Below, piece by piece: positions 47,645-58,435 of a DNA stretch of 64,000 nt. Source of the stretch: Amylostereum areolatum (taxonomy: Eukaryota > Basidiomycota > Agaricomycetes > Russulales > Stereaceae). Position 1 is the stretch's first letter. Each line of letters starts with the position of its first letter. The position numbers and the translations under genes are program-made. Below the pieces are notes generated by a model that ran no database searches, had not been told where the DNA came from, and saw only the letters and a program-made list of their open reading frames with translations. The stretch is taken from NCBI GenBank assembly GCA_012932865.1, contig SAXG01000071.1:182848-246847 (forward strand). The letters run 5' to 3'.

Positions 47645-49118
47645 ATGTCCGTCGAAGCCCTGGAGAAAGCAGTAGGCTATCAGTATCCCGCACAGCCGGT
47701 ATGATATCTGGACCTACTACTCTATTGAGTACCTTCCAACTAATGTATTGTATGTACTTGCAGGTCAGTTGGAACAAGCGGGACCTGCTCGCATATGCTA
47801 TTGGCATAGGAGCGAAGAATGCGGACCTCAACTTTGCGTATGGTGCGTTTTGACTTTGACTTACGGTGTACGAAGACATTCCATCTGACTGGCAGGACGT
47901 TCTTCGTCGCTTCACGCACTCAGAACTTGGTACGCTGCATGTATTCAGTCAGTGATGGGATGCAAACTAAGCACTACGACGCAGACAAGTCATTCGCGGC
48001 GTTCCCGACTTACCCTGCCATACTCGGACTGAAGGGTATGTACTCATATTGGACGCTGTAAGCACGACTGCTGATGCAACAGCCCTTGGTGACAGGCGAC
48101 GCGACCGACGTAACTCTGTTCGCGGATGTGGTAAAGGGTCGCCATGGGCCGAGCGGTCTGCCTGATTTTGATCCTAACCGTGGTGTTCGTGAACTGAAGT
48201 TCTTTCGGCTATACATGTTGGCTCACATTGCCCCTACCTAAGGTGCATGGCTCGCAGACCATTGAGGTTCTCAAGCCGCTGCCGCTAGTTAGCGGGCCAG
48301 GCTGGAAGCTTCAGCAACGCCTGACGTCCATTCAGGAGAACAGTACGTTTCCAGGCTCATCGTATGTTTCATAGCCTCTTATGTCATTCAAACAGAATCT
48401 GGTGTCATTCTTGAGAACGAAATTTTTCTCGTTGACGGCAAAGGTGACGCATACGCCAAACTTTTCGTGCGTTTTCCATTTCTTCTGTGAACACATTGTC
48501 CTGATATCCTCGAAGTCTTCTTCCTTCAACCTAGGCGCGAAAATCACCGGTCAACGCTTCGCGAAGACCATCGCGAGCCCTCCAAAGGGGAAGCCTATTC
48601 CCAAGGACCGCAAACCCGACTGGGTTGTCCGAGACCAGACCACGCCTGAACAGGCTCTCATCTACCGTCTCAGCGGGGACTACAACCCACTTCACATCGG
48701 TATGTTCGTCCCGCCCATCATATCCCATTCCAAGTGGTCTCAGTGGATGCACAGATCCGAAAATCGGCCAGGCGACGGGCTTCGGCGGCGTAATCCTACA
48801 TGGATTGTCCACCTTCGGGTTTGCTGCACGCGCATTACTTTCCGCTATCGGCGGCAACGACCCAAACGCACTCAAGTTCTACGGGGTGCGCTTCACGTCA
48901 CCCGTCAAGCCTGGCGATGCAATCGAGACGTCCGCATGGGATCAGGGTCCCGGGCCCGATGGCACCACCGAGATTGGATTCGAGGTCAAGGACTTGAACT
49001 CGGGCAAGGTGCGCGAGTTTATGAGGTTGATGATGGACTGGTTGTGCTAAAAAGATTACAGATCGTCATTGGCAGTGGCTTGGCGTACATTCGGAAGGCA
49101 GAGAAGAGCAAGCTTTGA
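47645..49118 (+). CDS. Peroxisomal MaoC-like (hotdog) enoyl-CoA hydratase 2
   Basis: Plus-strand gene, ATG at 47645, stop ending at 49118, about seven introns. N-terminal half-hotdog: VSWNKRDLLAYAIGIGAKN, then AAFPTYPAILGLKG, VHGSQTIEVLKPLPL and GVILENEIFLVDGKGDAYAK. The C-terminal MaoC domain has LIYRLSGDYNPLHIDPKIGQ followed by GFGGVILHGL, giving the conserved D-x-N-P-L-H-x-D and H-G-L of (R)-specific hydratases, then KFYGVRFTSPVKPGD. The protein ends AYIRKAEKSKL, a canonical type 1 peroxisomal signal (SKL). It should hydrate trans-2-enoyl-CoA to the (3R)-hydroxyacyl-CoA in peroxisomal beta-oxidation, corresponding to the hydratase part of Fox2/HSD17B4 as a free protein. Intact. Confidence 0.93.
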
Positions 49119-49416
49119 GCGCATCCGGTGCAGGCCGGAGCCTGGTTTCCTTGCTTATTTGGAACTGTACTGTGTACGAGTACTTGGGTGCTATTGTAAC
49201 TCGTTATCCTCGTCTCCTGGAAGTAACGTTGAAAGAATGGATGACTTGATCGTCTATAAGGAAACATGGCTGCTGTGTGGGAAGGACTTTTCAAAGTGAA
49301 ACAACCGGTACGAGGTCACGTGCGTGAACGATCTTTTCCTCGACTGGCAGTGGCAGTGGTGCTCTCGACTCCTGCGTTTCGACTAGCCGCACTGTGACTT
49401 GTGTCCATCGTGTACT

Positions 49417-49846
49417 ATGCTCCCCATCTCCGACATCTTACATCGCACCCTTATATACTCGCTCGTTGGTATATCCATATGGGGCGTCGGGACAGGTGTC
49501 CAAGTGCACCGCGACACGCTACGGCGCGGAAGAGGTGGGCATCACGTCTTGAGTTAATTGGATGATTTCTCACCGTAATCTTCTGATTCTCTTCCCAGAG
49601 GTCGGTGCATCCTGTATATAAGGAGTGGGATTTGAAAGCCTTATGTGCTGTGCTGAATAGATTTTGGCGGAACGCGAGGCGGCGGGACTCCCTACTACCA
49701 TTAATAATGAAGAGGTGCGAAGCTGCCGTATGTACTTCATCATCGTGGTCAACTAACCGCCTTTACAGCAACACCAAGAAGCCAACGAACAGATGTGGGC
49801 ACAGGCTGCTCAGAAGGTGTTTCAGCGAACGGATAACCCGACATAA
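49417..49846 (+). CDS. COX14: COX14-like cytochrome c oxidase assembly protein (83 aa)
   Basis: Small gene, ATG at 49417. Exon 49417-49534 encodes LHRTLIYSLVGISIWGVGTG, a single membrane helix, followed by VQVHRDTLRRGRE, the classic COX14 pattern (H-R at the helix start, then R-x-L-R-R-G-R-E). Later exons 49661-49714 (ILAEREAAGLPTTINNEE) and 49769-49846 (QHQEANEQMWAQAAQ...) complete the protein. The frame closes only if the dinucleotide ag at 49599-49600 is a micro-exon between two introns (49535-49598 and 49601-49660), each with GT and AG ends. COX14/COA proteins sit in the mitochondrial inner membrane and stabilise Cox1 during complex IV assembly. Family assignment is good; the exon structure is unusual. 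Confidence 0.78.
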
Positions 49847-49995
49847 CAGGCCGCTCTTCGTGGACTTGTCTTCGTATATTGGTACGTGCACTGGTATTGG
49901 GAACGTGGAGGTACTGACACAGTCGACAGTTTTGGCTGTTGCCTAGACACGTATATCTATTATTCACAAATGCATACACTCGCTATCCCTGTTCG

Positions 49996-51466
49996 TCAAC
50001 CTTCCTCCGAACCCCCCTCTGAAACCCGCCACACCTCCACACCACCCTCGCCCGCGATGCCCACAACACCGCGCGCCCAATCTACCCCGAGCACCTTCCG
50101 GCCAGCCTTATCCTCCCATACCCTGAAGCTCGACATTTCACGAGCCGTGCTTCGCAGGTCCCAGAGACGCACAACCCCGTCGTACGCGCCACTCACAAAT
50201 TGCTGTGACCCGCTTTTCTCCGAGAATGCGAGGGCGGCAGGAGTCGCAGGATGCACAAAAACGGCTGCGCTCGCCGTGGCCGTCGTTCGTAGGTCGAAGA
50301 GCGTGACGGTGCGGTCCGTCGATGCGGCGAGGGCTGTTTGCGGTGCACCAGAGGTGTGCGGGAGCGCCATGGCTAGGAAAGGCTTCTCAGACGCATTCTG
50401 AACGTATACATCAGCCGCATTTTCCGGGACACATGTCATTAGACACCTACAATGGTAGAGGTGCACACGCCGTTTTCGATGTCCCAAACCCGCACAGTGG
50501 AGTCAAACCCGCAGCTAACGGCGCTGTTTCCATCATCCCCAAATATGACTTTGGACACACGCGCGGTATGGCTTTTCAACACGGCGGCGGGTGCTTTGCG
50601 TTTCACGTCGTCTCCGGCCACCCTTCTCCGCTTCTTTTGACGATCTGGACCTGCTTCGTAGGGAACCTCGTCGTTTTCAGGTGTCGTTGTGTCCCAGAGT
50701 CCGATGAGGCCATCCCAGGACGATGAAAGTAAGTGTGTTCCGGCTGGGTTCGCTGCAATGGAAGATAATGGCGCAGTGTGGAGATGCATAGATGCGAGCG
50801 TTTGTGTTTGGGGAGGATCAGATGGAGATGAAGCATCCGGGAGGGTAAGCTGGGTGAGACGTGCTGTAAGGTCATGGGAGGCGGTCGCGAGGAGCATGGA
50901 GGAAGGGGAAGATGAGGGCACTGCGCATACGGCAGTGATTGGTGCTGCATGTATGGGTGCGGAAAGTTGCAACTTTTGAGTATAGTCGAATAGGCGGACG
51001 TTGCCGTCATACGATGATGTGAGAAAGTGACTTGGACAATGTAAATACGCAGAACGATAACGAGCAGGATTAACGCACCCCGACACTTGACATGATATTG
51101 AAGATACCCAGTCTTCGTGGGGTAGTGAAGACATTTTTTGCGGGGGCATCAGGGACTCGATGTACTCGATCTCCAGTGTTTCTTCCTGATCTTACCTTCA
51201 GCGCAAGACGGTGTGGACAGGACCATCCTACGTACCTCCCCCGCACCTCTTTCCGTATTCCATTCGCCTAGACTCGCTCGCAAAACTTCTCCGTGAATCA
51301 AAAAATCAAATGGGATGATGTTCGTGAGCGAAAGGGCTTTGTTGACGAGTTGCGAAAGCTGGTAGCGCTTCCATGTTGAAGGGATCATGAATTTTTGGGT
51401 CGGCAGTGGATATTGCGTTTTGGTCGTGAAGATGACCGGGAGAGATGACACGGAAGAGGACGCCAT
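49996..51466 (-). CDS. YTM1: Ribosome biogenesis WD40 protein YTM1
   Basis: Minus-strand gene, ATG at 51466, stop at 49996, with at least two introns. The N-terminal ubiquitin-like NLE domain reads PVIFTTKTQYPLPTQKFMIP and YQLSQLVNKALSLTN, continuing FDFLIHGEVLRASLGEW. It is joined through an intron (about 51235-51175) to EETLEIEYIESLMPPQK, the typical YTM1 link. WD40 repeats follow: HFLTSSYDGNVRLFDY, LLATASHDLTARL, LLSSSWDGLIGLWDT, AVSCGFDSTVRVWDI, ALAASTDRTVTLFDL, QFVSGAYDGVVRLWDLRS and VLGVDWARGVVGIAGEGG. YTM1 (WDR12) joins Nop7 and Erb1 in the nucleolar PeBoW complex; its NLE domain binds the AAA motor Rea1 during 60S maturation. A basic insertion RQKKRRRVAGDDVKRK is a likely nuclear signal. 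Intact. Confidence 0.95.
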
Positions 51467-51767
51467 GGCGGTAGAAAAAAACAGATGACCCGCGTAGCTA
51501 AGGACTGGGGATGGCTCCGAGAAGGCAAGTAGAAGGTAAGAGGACCAAGCAAAAGAGTTAAAGAAAAACCTCTTCGCGCGACGCGCCGCTGCCTCGTGAC
51601 CCAGTCGCGCTTCTGCGGCTGTCATTGTCAATACACCCCGACATTACTTACGACAACCCGCTGTGCAGTGGGTGAATCTAATATGATTTCAGCTACAATA
51701 GGTACAACAGAGCTACTATGATACTACGATAATTTTTATTCTAATTGGAGCTTGGTATCAAGGAGTC

Positions 51768-53255
51768 TTACGCCGTGGCACCCGCATCTGAGCTTGTCAG
51801 AGTACGCCATAGGCCGTCGTCCGTGATCCAAGAGCAATGTCCCGCAATTTCGCTCTCGATCTTCTCAACCATTTGAACGTGCCACGCGCACGATGAAAGT
51901 TGTACCTCATCCACCGACCAGATCCGACGACTTTTCCGCCACTGCAAGGCCTCGACAAACCTTTCCAGGAGGTCCATCCCGCGAAAACGGTCCGAGTCAT
52001 CGACGGCTAGAAAATTCACGGAATCGATGAGTACAGTTTGCAGATAGAACAGTTGGCCGAGTTGGAGCGCCAGTGTGAGGCCACATAAAGCGCTCGGACC
52101 CTCCACGCGAATGGTCTCTATACTGCAAGGAAGGATATTCTTGAAGAGGTACGCCCAGTTCTCGGTGCTGATGAAGGGAACGTTGGTCAGGGCAAGAAAG
52201 TCGATGCCGGCAATGGGAAGACATGGAAGTATGGCAATGAGTGTTTCTGGCTTCCAACATTCCCTCTCCCACAGAATACCAACGCTAAGTGCACCGTAGT
52301 CGGAGTTGCGTTCAATTTCAAGCACAATGTTGATACCTATTGCCGGAGCGCCCATGTTTTGCACGTTGTATTCCATGTCGATAATCAGGTAGGAAAATTT
52401 CTGTCTGTGGTCAGCATAGCGCGCACGGAGAACTGAACCTAACTTGACCATCTCCATAGACAGCAGACCGAATTCCGCGTTGAAGTTGCAGTTGATATTC
52501 AAGTCTGCCGACATCGGGATCAAGAGCCGATCGAGGAGGAAAGCGACGACCGAGGCTGTCGAGCCAATGTACACGGCTTGGGCGAAGGGAAGCGCGACCG
52601 TTTGAACGTCATTGCTGGCGGGAGGGTCGAGATGATCCAAGCCTAGTCGGAGAGTAGTCAGGTTGGGCAACCCGCGAAGGACCTCAATCACGTCGTCCAC
52701 AGAGTTGAAGATATCTGATGGGCCGTCCAAACTGAGACTGGTGAGTGTCGTTGCTCGAAGAATCGGCGAGTCTAGCGGGAGCCTGCATCCATACAGGTCC
52801 AATCTCTTGAGGCAAGGAGGAATGTTGCCTTGAAAGAAGCTTTCAGTAAAGATATGAGGAAGTTGGACACGCACAGGTAACTTCATTTCGAAGGCGACCA
52901 AGGCATCTGCGGGTTGGGAAGACAGCAAGCCGTCGACGTGAACGAGGAAATTCGAAGCTTCGTGGTGGTCATTGAAGCTGACGTCGGGAGCATCTATATC
53001 CAAGCGGGTCAGGTCGATCTGAATGGTGTCCAGGGTTCGGAGCTCGTTCAAGGTGTCGAGAGCATTTTCGTAAAGGAGGTTGTTGTGCGCGGTGTTTGGA
53101 GCTGGCGCGACCACCAGGTGAATCGCGTCGGGAAAGACATCTACAGAGATGTTAATGTCCTGTGTACCGTCGGAGCCCCCGCTAGGCTCAGCCTGAACGG
53201 GAACATGCTCCGACGGATCGACCGACGGAAGGACATTTTGGGGGTAGTGTGACAT
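51768..53255 (-). CDS. LRR protein of the agaricomycete F-box type (495 aa, F-box not seen)
   Basis: Single uninterrupted frame of 495 codons on the minus strand. The central and C-terminal parts show irregular leucine-rich repeats, e.g. CLKRLDLYGCRLPLDSPIL, TTLTSLSLDGPSDIF, LPNLTTLRLGLDHLDPP and IAGIDFLALTNVPFISTENW. This resembles the many F-box/LRR proteins of mushrooms that act as SCF ubiquitin-ligase adaptors. The N-terminus (MSHYPQNVLPSVDPSEHVPV) lacks a recognisable F-box L-P-x-E-L motif, so it may be a truncated paralogue or may start further upstream. Function unknown. The lack of introns contrasts with the neighbours. Confidence 0.75.
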   Translation of the reverse strand: MSHYPQNVLPSVDPSEHVPVQAEPSGGSDGTQDINISVDVFPDAIHLVVAPAPNTAHNNLLYENALDTLNELRTLDTIQIDLTRLDIDAPDVSFNDHHEASNFLVHVDGLLSSQPADALVAFEMKLPVRVQLPHIFTESFFQGNIPPCLKRLDLYGCRLPLDSPILRATTLTSLSLDGPSDIFNSVDDVIEVLRGLPNLTTLRLGLDHLDPPASNDVQTVALPFAQAVYIGSTASVVAFLLDRLLIPMSADLNINCNFNAEFGLLSMEMVKLGSVLRARYADHRQKFSYLIIDMEYNVQNMGAPAIGINIVLEIERNSDYGALSVGILWERECWKPETLIAILPCLPIAGIDFLALTNVPFISTENWAYLFKNILPCSIETIRVEGPSALCGLTLALQLGQLFYLQTVLIDSVNFLAVDDSDRFRGMDLLERFVEALQWRKSRRIWSVDEVQLSSCAWHVQMVEKIESEIAGHCSWITDDGLWRTLTSSDAGATA

Positions 53256-53675
53256 TTTGAAGGAAGATTTTAGCGCGAAGTGTAGCAGAGGTTGTTAGAG
53301 TGCAGGTGCAAGAGTGCGGGGATGACAAATGGAAAGCGGATGGCTGGTAGGGGTTATAACGTTGGATATCATGACAAAGGCCTTTGCAGAACGAACGAGA
53401 AACCTGCCGAGTGGTCCGTTGAACCTTTGTGTTCCTGCAATAAAGGTTACCGACGGATATCAATGAATGAGGAATAAAAGACGAACATACCCAGTTTCGG
53501 CACCTCACAATGTTCGAGAACGATGCACTTTAGATCAGAGTCGTCTTATGTGGCATTAGATGCAACACCCCACTGGATCCAGCTTTGTATTCGCATATGC
53601 TGCATGTTACAACGTACACCAAGGGAGAAGGGATATTCTTACAGCGGACTCGATCTGTTCAACCCGACGTCCATT

Positions 53676-54982
53676 TTACAGCTCTCCCTTCTCCTCTTTT
53701 GCCTTCAAAATCCTTCTGCGATCTGCCATAGAATCACCATCGAAGTAACAGCCGATCAGCCATCGATTAGCTGTAGGTTGGCCGTCCTGCCCCATAAAGT
53801 CTTCACCCTCGCTGAAGGACGTGCGGGCATGAAGCACCCGACGATTGTTGAAGATGACCGCGTCCTTTTCGCGCAGGCCGTATTTAAACGTTGCTGCCTC
53901 GTCATCGAGCAACTCGCTGAACTTGGCGAGCGCGTCGTAGAGTGCCGGCGGTGTGTCCGACGGGAGCGGCGCCTGGAAAGGAGGAGCATAGTTAATGTGT
54001 TCGACCGCGTACTGTCCGGTGATGGGGTCGGGGAAGGTAGAGAGTTGGAAGGTGGGATGAGTGCGATGGACGTGGTGACCATCGTTGATGTAATGGAAGT
54101 TCACAGGTGTGGAGGTCAAGACATTGAACGCGGCGGGGTCTTCGGCGCGCAAACGCTCTGCTGCCCCGAGAGCGTCAGCGAAGAGGGATGTGCCGCCTTC
54201 GACGCGGTTGCGAATGCAGTGGAGGATCTGGAAGGTAGGGGGGGTTTCGAAGTACCTGAAGAAAAGGAGTGAGCTTCGGGTTCGTGGGAGTGAGACGACA
54301 CATACTGCATGTCCATGTGGAAGCCGAGGTAGAGGTTTGTGTATGCGATATTGCGACTGTTGATCATATTTTTCACATCCCAGAGATGCCCATAGAACGT
54401 GTGCTTTAGCGGCGCGAACTTGAGCGCAAGCTCGTGTGCTCCACATTTGGCATGGTCGGTCTCCTCGTTGGGCACACCCTCTACAAAGAGAAGCCCATAG
54501 CGCAGAAGCTGCGTTATCGCGTCCAACATCCCACGATCGGTCTGCAGCGCGTCCCATGTGATCTTGTGAGGGGTAGATACAAAGTCATTCGCCTTCCAGG
54601 TCGTGCGTCGCACATCGTGGTGGAACGACGCGAGATTGGTGGGAGAGGCGTGGCGAGAGAGAAATTCGGTGGGGTAGAAAGAGGAGTGTCCACCCTTCCA
54701 GTCAACGTGCACACCCTCGGCGGCGGTACGCACACCGCCGGTCTTGGGGGCGACGTCGTGTGGGATGTCGGAAGACCTGTGCAATTTTTGCAAAGTAGAC
54801 GGATGGACGCATTGGGGGCACTGGCATGAGTCGCGCAGCCATCGGTAGGGGAGATTCGTGTTGAGAGAGGGAAGGGAGAGCGAAGCGTCGGTCGACGTGA
54901 ATCGGTTGATGCTGTCGCGTATCGGTTTTGACGATGCAATCGCGCGCCATCGCAAGGCTGAGGTGTACCGGGTCAAGAACAT
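53676..54982 (-). CDS. Gamma-butyrobetaine dioxygenase-like 2-oxoglutarate/Fe(II) oxygenase
   Basis: Minus-strand gene, ATG at 54982, stop at 53676, with one clear intron (about 54305-54255). The N-terminus is basic and serine-rich (MFLTRYTSALRWRAIASSKP), fitting a mitochondrial signal. The zinc-binding domain of BBOX1/TMLH enzymes is seen as YRWLRDSCQCPQCVHPSTLQ, with WKGGHSSFYPTEFLSRH. The TauD-like core has LLRYGLLFVEGVPNEE, the iron ligands in LGFHMDMQ, FQILHCIRNRVEGGTSLFAD and the distal iron histidine plus 2OG-binding arginines in IFNNRRVLHARTSF, ending NRWLIGCYFDGDSM. The family hydroxylates gamma-butyrobetaine to carnitine, or trimethyllysine earlier in the path. I favour gamma-butyrobetaine but cannot exclude the other. 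Intact. Confidence 0.92.
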
Positions 54983-55039
54983 GGTAACTGATTATCTCCG
55001 GGGTGAGATGTGATGCGCGTGTGAGACGAAACGTGCGTA

Positions 55040-55047
55040 CTTTTATA
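55040..55047 (-). promoter_or_regulatory. TATA box of the gamma-butyrobetaine dioxygenase-like gene
   Basis: On the minus strand TATAAAAG lies about 60 bases upstream of the ATG at 54982. Confidence 0.4.
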
Positions 55048-55382
55048 TCGCGACGTGGAAGAAACGGCCGATGAGGTCGCGCTTGTTTTGGGGCCAAATC
55101 ATCATCATAGGCGGAACATATGATACTTGGCCCGGTTCAACCCTCCCATCGGTGCACGATGCAGCACGGCATTCTATTCACAATCTTTACGGAAGGTCCA
55201 GATGAAGGATAGAGGGAACGGAAGATGGAGGAAAGTCGGAAGAAGAGCGTGGTGTGAAGATGAAAGAAGTCCTACTCCTGCAGACGGCTTATTAGCGCCT
55301 CTCACGCTAAGTCCCCCAAAGCTTATATGCAGACTTCCGTCGAAGTCGCCCAGATAACTATATTCATATCCTACACGTAAAT

Positions 55383-58300
55383 CTAGTCGAAATCTATCTT
55401 CCCTAGCATCCAATACAGCACGAACGAAAGCAGGGCCACCAATCCAGCAATAACTGGTCCCCCAACATCTGTCCAGAAGTCATTCACCTTGAAGAACGCG
55501 ATCAACGGCGGGTCAAGCGAGACCACAACCTTGTGGATCGTTCCCGGAGACATTTCGTCCGTCAGCACATACAACGTCTGTCGACTGGCGTCGTGGTGGA
55601 ACGTATCTCCGGGGCGGAGGCCTTCGACAATGACCCGCCGACCTTCCGTGATCATCAATGGAAGGAAGATTTCCGTTTCACGGGCAGACAATGGCACATG
55701 TCCGTGCAGCGGAGGACGCGTGACGCTTGGGACGCCATCGTCCACCGTTGACGCGTTGTCCGAATGAGGAATGGCCCACTCATACGTGAACTTCCCCGTT
55801 GTCAACTCATACTCGCACCGCAGAGGCACACCAGCCGTCTTGGCTGCGTAGGGCCGTACTACAGCTTCGAGGATGCGACCACCATCGTCCAGCTGGTGAG
55901 CACTCTGCTCGAAGTCGAACGCGCCCGTCGGTTTTTTAGCTCGCTCGCGGCTGAACCATGAAAAGTTCTCGCCGTTCCAGTCATCGCCTCGTTTGTCGTT
56001 GTTTGCAGGGTTATAATTCCACAATCTATATGATACGTAACGGTCAACCTAAGAAGATGTGTGACGAAGAAGTAGGGGGACACCCACGTGAAGCCTACGA
56101 GCGACCGCTCGAGTCCAGTGATCATTGCATCCATCATACGGCTTTGCCACGTCCAGTCCCCCGTCGCGAACGCTTCGCCCTTGCTATTCATACGAGGGTT
56201 CTTATCAGAGCGGAGAAAGAGGAGATAGGAGTCTCGGACGTACTTCATGTCCATGGGCACGCCGCACTCTCCAATAACAACTGGCTTCTCGCCTAGGGAC
56301 TTGTACCCAGCTTCGACGATGTTACGGATTTGTAGCGAGAAGTTGTCCCGGGCACCACGATGACCCCAATAGAAGGTTTTCAGTGGGAACATGCCCTAGC
56401 AGCGAGGTAAGTGACGTTCCGGAGAGTATTGGAGAAACTCACTCGTGACAGCCCCTGCACGTTGACGGAAAACTCGCCGTGGGCTTTATCGAAGAGGACT
56501 CTCAAGTCATACCTGGATTCCATCGTGAGTCATTTGTTATCGAATAAGAAGATAGCCCGCGTACCAGTGTGGGGCATAGACCATGTTGGCAGGATGCTCG
56601 GCACCCCATGACTGCGGGCAGAACTCGTTGGGAATGGGCTCAAGGAACACCAGCTTGTCGCTGCTCGAAGCACTCCGCACGCGGTTCGTCCATGTGTTTA
56701 TAAATGGGTAGTAGAAGTCACCATACCACTCAACCTATGTCATGTTATCAGAAGAGTCTTTGGGACACGATAATATACGCACCTTCCTCCCGGAGGCTGG
56801 GTCCTTGACGAAGTAATTCTCGCGGAGCACGACGCCGTCCTTCTTCTTCGTGTCGTAACCCCATACCCCATGCATCTCCCAGACGTCTCTGCCGCCAGTC
56901 GGCCCATCTTCGCGCCAAGCCTTGCGACTTGCAGAGTTCAAAACGCTAGTGGACGTCTTGCGCGTTGGGAGAGGGAAAGAACGCGTCCAGTGATTGACCA
57001 CTGTAGGATACCCAGATCCCAGCATGAACGACTGCAATGCAGAAGCTGAAAATCCATCAGCCAGTATCAATCGAGAAGCAAGAGCCTACATACGGACGTG
57101 AGACAAGTGAAGATCTGTGTTGTAATCGAATTCGTGCAGAGACTGAAGGTCGATGTACCCTCTGTGCGGCTCATTCATAAGCTGTGGGCGGCATGTTAGG
57201 CATGGCACACAACGGCAATGCGCAAAGTCAATACGTACCTCAAAACCCATAACAGCCTCCAGATCACCTAGTGTGCGAGCCACCACCTCCCACATATCAA
57301 GGAAGGTGTTTTGAAGGAACTGCTGTGCCGACATTTCCTTTCCCTCCCGTGTTTCAATACGCAACTTGGGCGCGAAGGTATCCCCTGCCCAGAAACATGT
57401 CCTGTGCGTTTGAATAAGTCAACGCGACGAGCAGTCATGCTAAGCTTGCAACTCACGCCATGGTCGCCGCCGCCAGCTTTTGGTAGCCTGTTGGCCAAAC
57501 GCCACGCTCGGCCTCCACATGACCTCCGCCTTTGACGCCGAGAAGCCAGCTGGCACCCGACTCTTCCAAGGCGTGCAAGTCGAAACCAACTGCTTCAATC
57601 GTCCATGCAGGAGCGCCAGATCCACCCGAGTAGCGGGACCACACATCTTGATGCATACATACAAATGCAGTGACACCGTATAGGGGAAATAGAGAGATCA
57701 ACTTGCGGACGTACTCCAGGTACTCTGTGTCGTATATGCCACTGAGAAGTTTCAGAACCAAGGTGAAGGGATAGAGGTAGGTTCACGTACGGCCCTTCGT
57801 GCTCCACGGCTTCCCAAGTAATCAAAAAGCGCACTACGGGCGATTGTCAGAAAGAGCCGAAGGATACCAGGAAATGCATACGTACCAAAGGTCAAACCCC
57901 ACCTCCTCAGCCGCGCCAGGTGTTCGTGTGCTTCCTCCAAAGGAAATGGACGACCGACGAAGGTCACCGCGTGGTGATTGAGGGGAAACGTTGCATTGTC
58001 GTCATTCGCTGGGCTTTGATGAATCAAGACCTGCCGCCGCTGAATGCAGAAGAGATACACGTACGACTTGCTCGAACCAGAAAGGTTCACTCCGCGTAAA
58101 TTGCAGACACGGCCATACGCATCGACAAAATGTCGACCGTGAGGGTATAACTTCCCCCCGACGCCAGCAGGAGACCAATCGTGTGCATATGACGGCGTTG
58201 TCCCGGCGCTGTACGCGGGATGGTCGGAAGGGTGTGTCTTGCCCTAAACGTGCCCTTATTGCGTATGGTGTTAACACGGAAAGAAATCGGAACATACGGT

Positions 58301-58435
58301 TCGGGTAGGAGAAGGGTCGGCCACCGGTCGCGGTTTCTCGACTGTTGTACTGGTGATCCGTTCAGTAGGGAGTATCTGAGATGATTCTGGACCGACGAGG
58401 ATGAAGGAGGACTCTGAAGGAGTATGGGACGTCAT
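55383..58435 (-). CDS. GH5 glycoside hydrolase, steryl-glucosidase/endoglycoceramidase type
   Basis: Minus-strand gene with about ten introns; ATG at 58435 (MTSHTPSESSF), stop at 55383. After a disordered leader comes YPHGRHFVDAYGRVCNLRGV, the usual GH5 first strand. Then LITWEAVEHEGP, CMHQDVWSRYSGGSGAPAWT, the acid/base FELMNEPHRGY (N-E-P) and, much later, the nucleophile EKPVVIGECGVP. LVGFTWVSPYFF and a beta-sandwich C-terminal domain follow, and the end is a hydrophobic helix VGGPVIAGLVALLSFVLYWM with a short tail. Layout and motifs match fungal EGCrP2/Egh1-type enzymes (GH5_12), which remove glucose from ergosteryl-glucoside or glucosylceramide in vacuoles or membranes. Both catalytic glutamates are present. 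The start was chosen by tracing the frame upstream through intron acceptor cgtttag. Intact. Confidence 0.92.
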
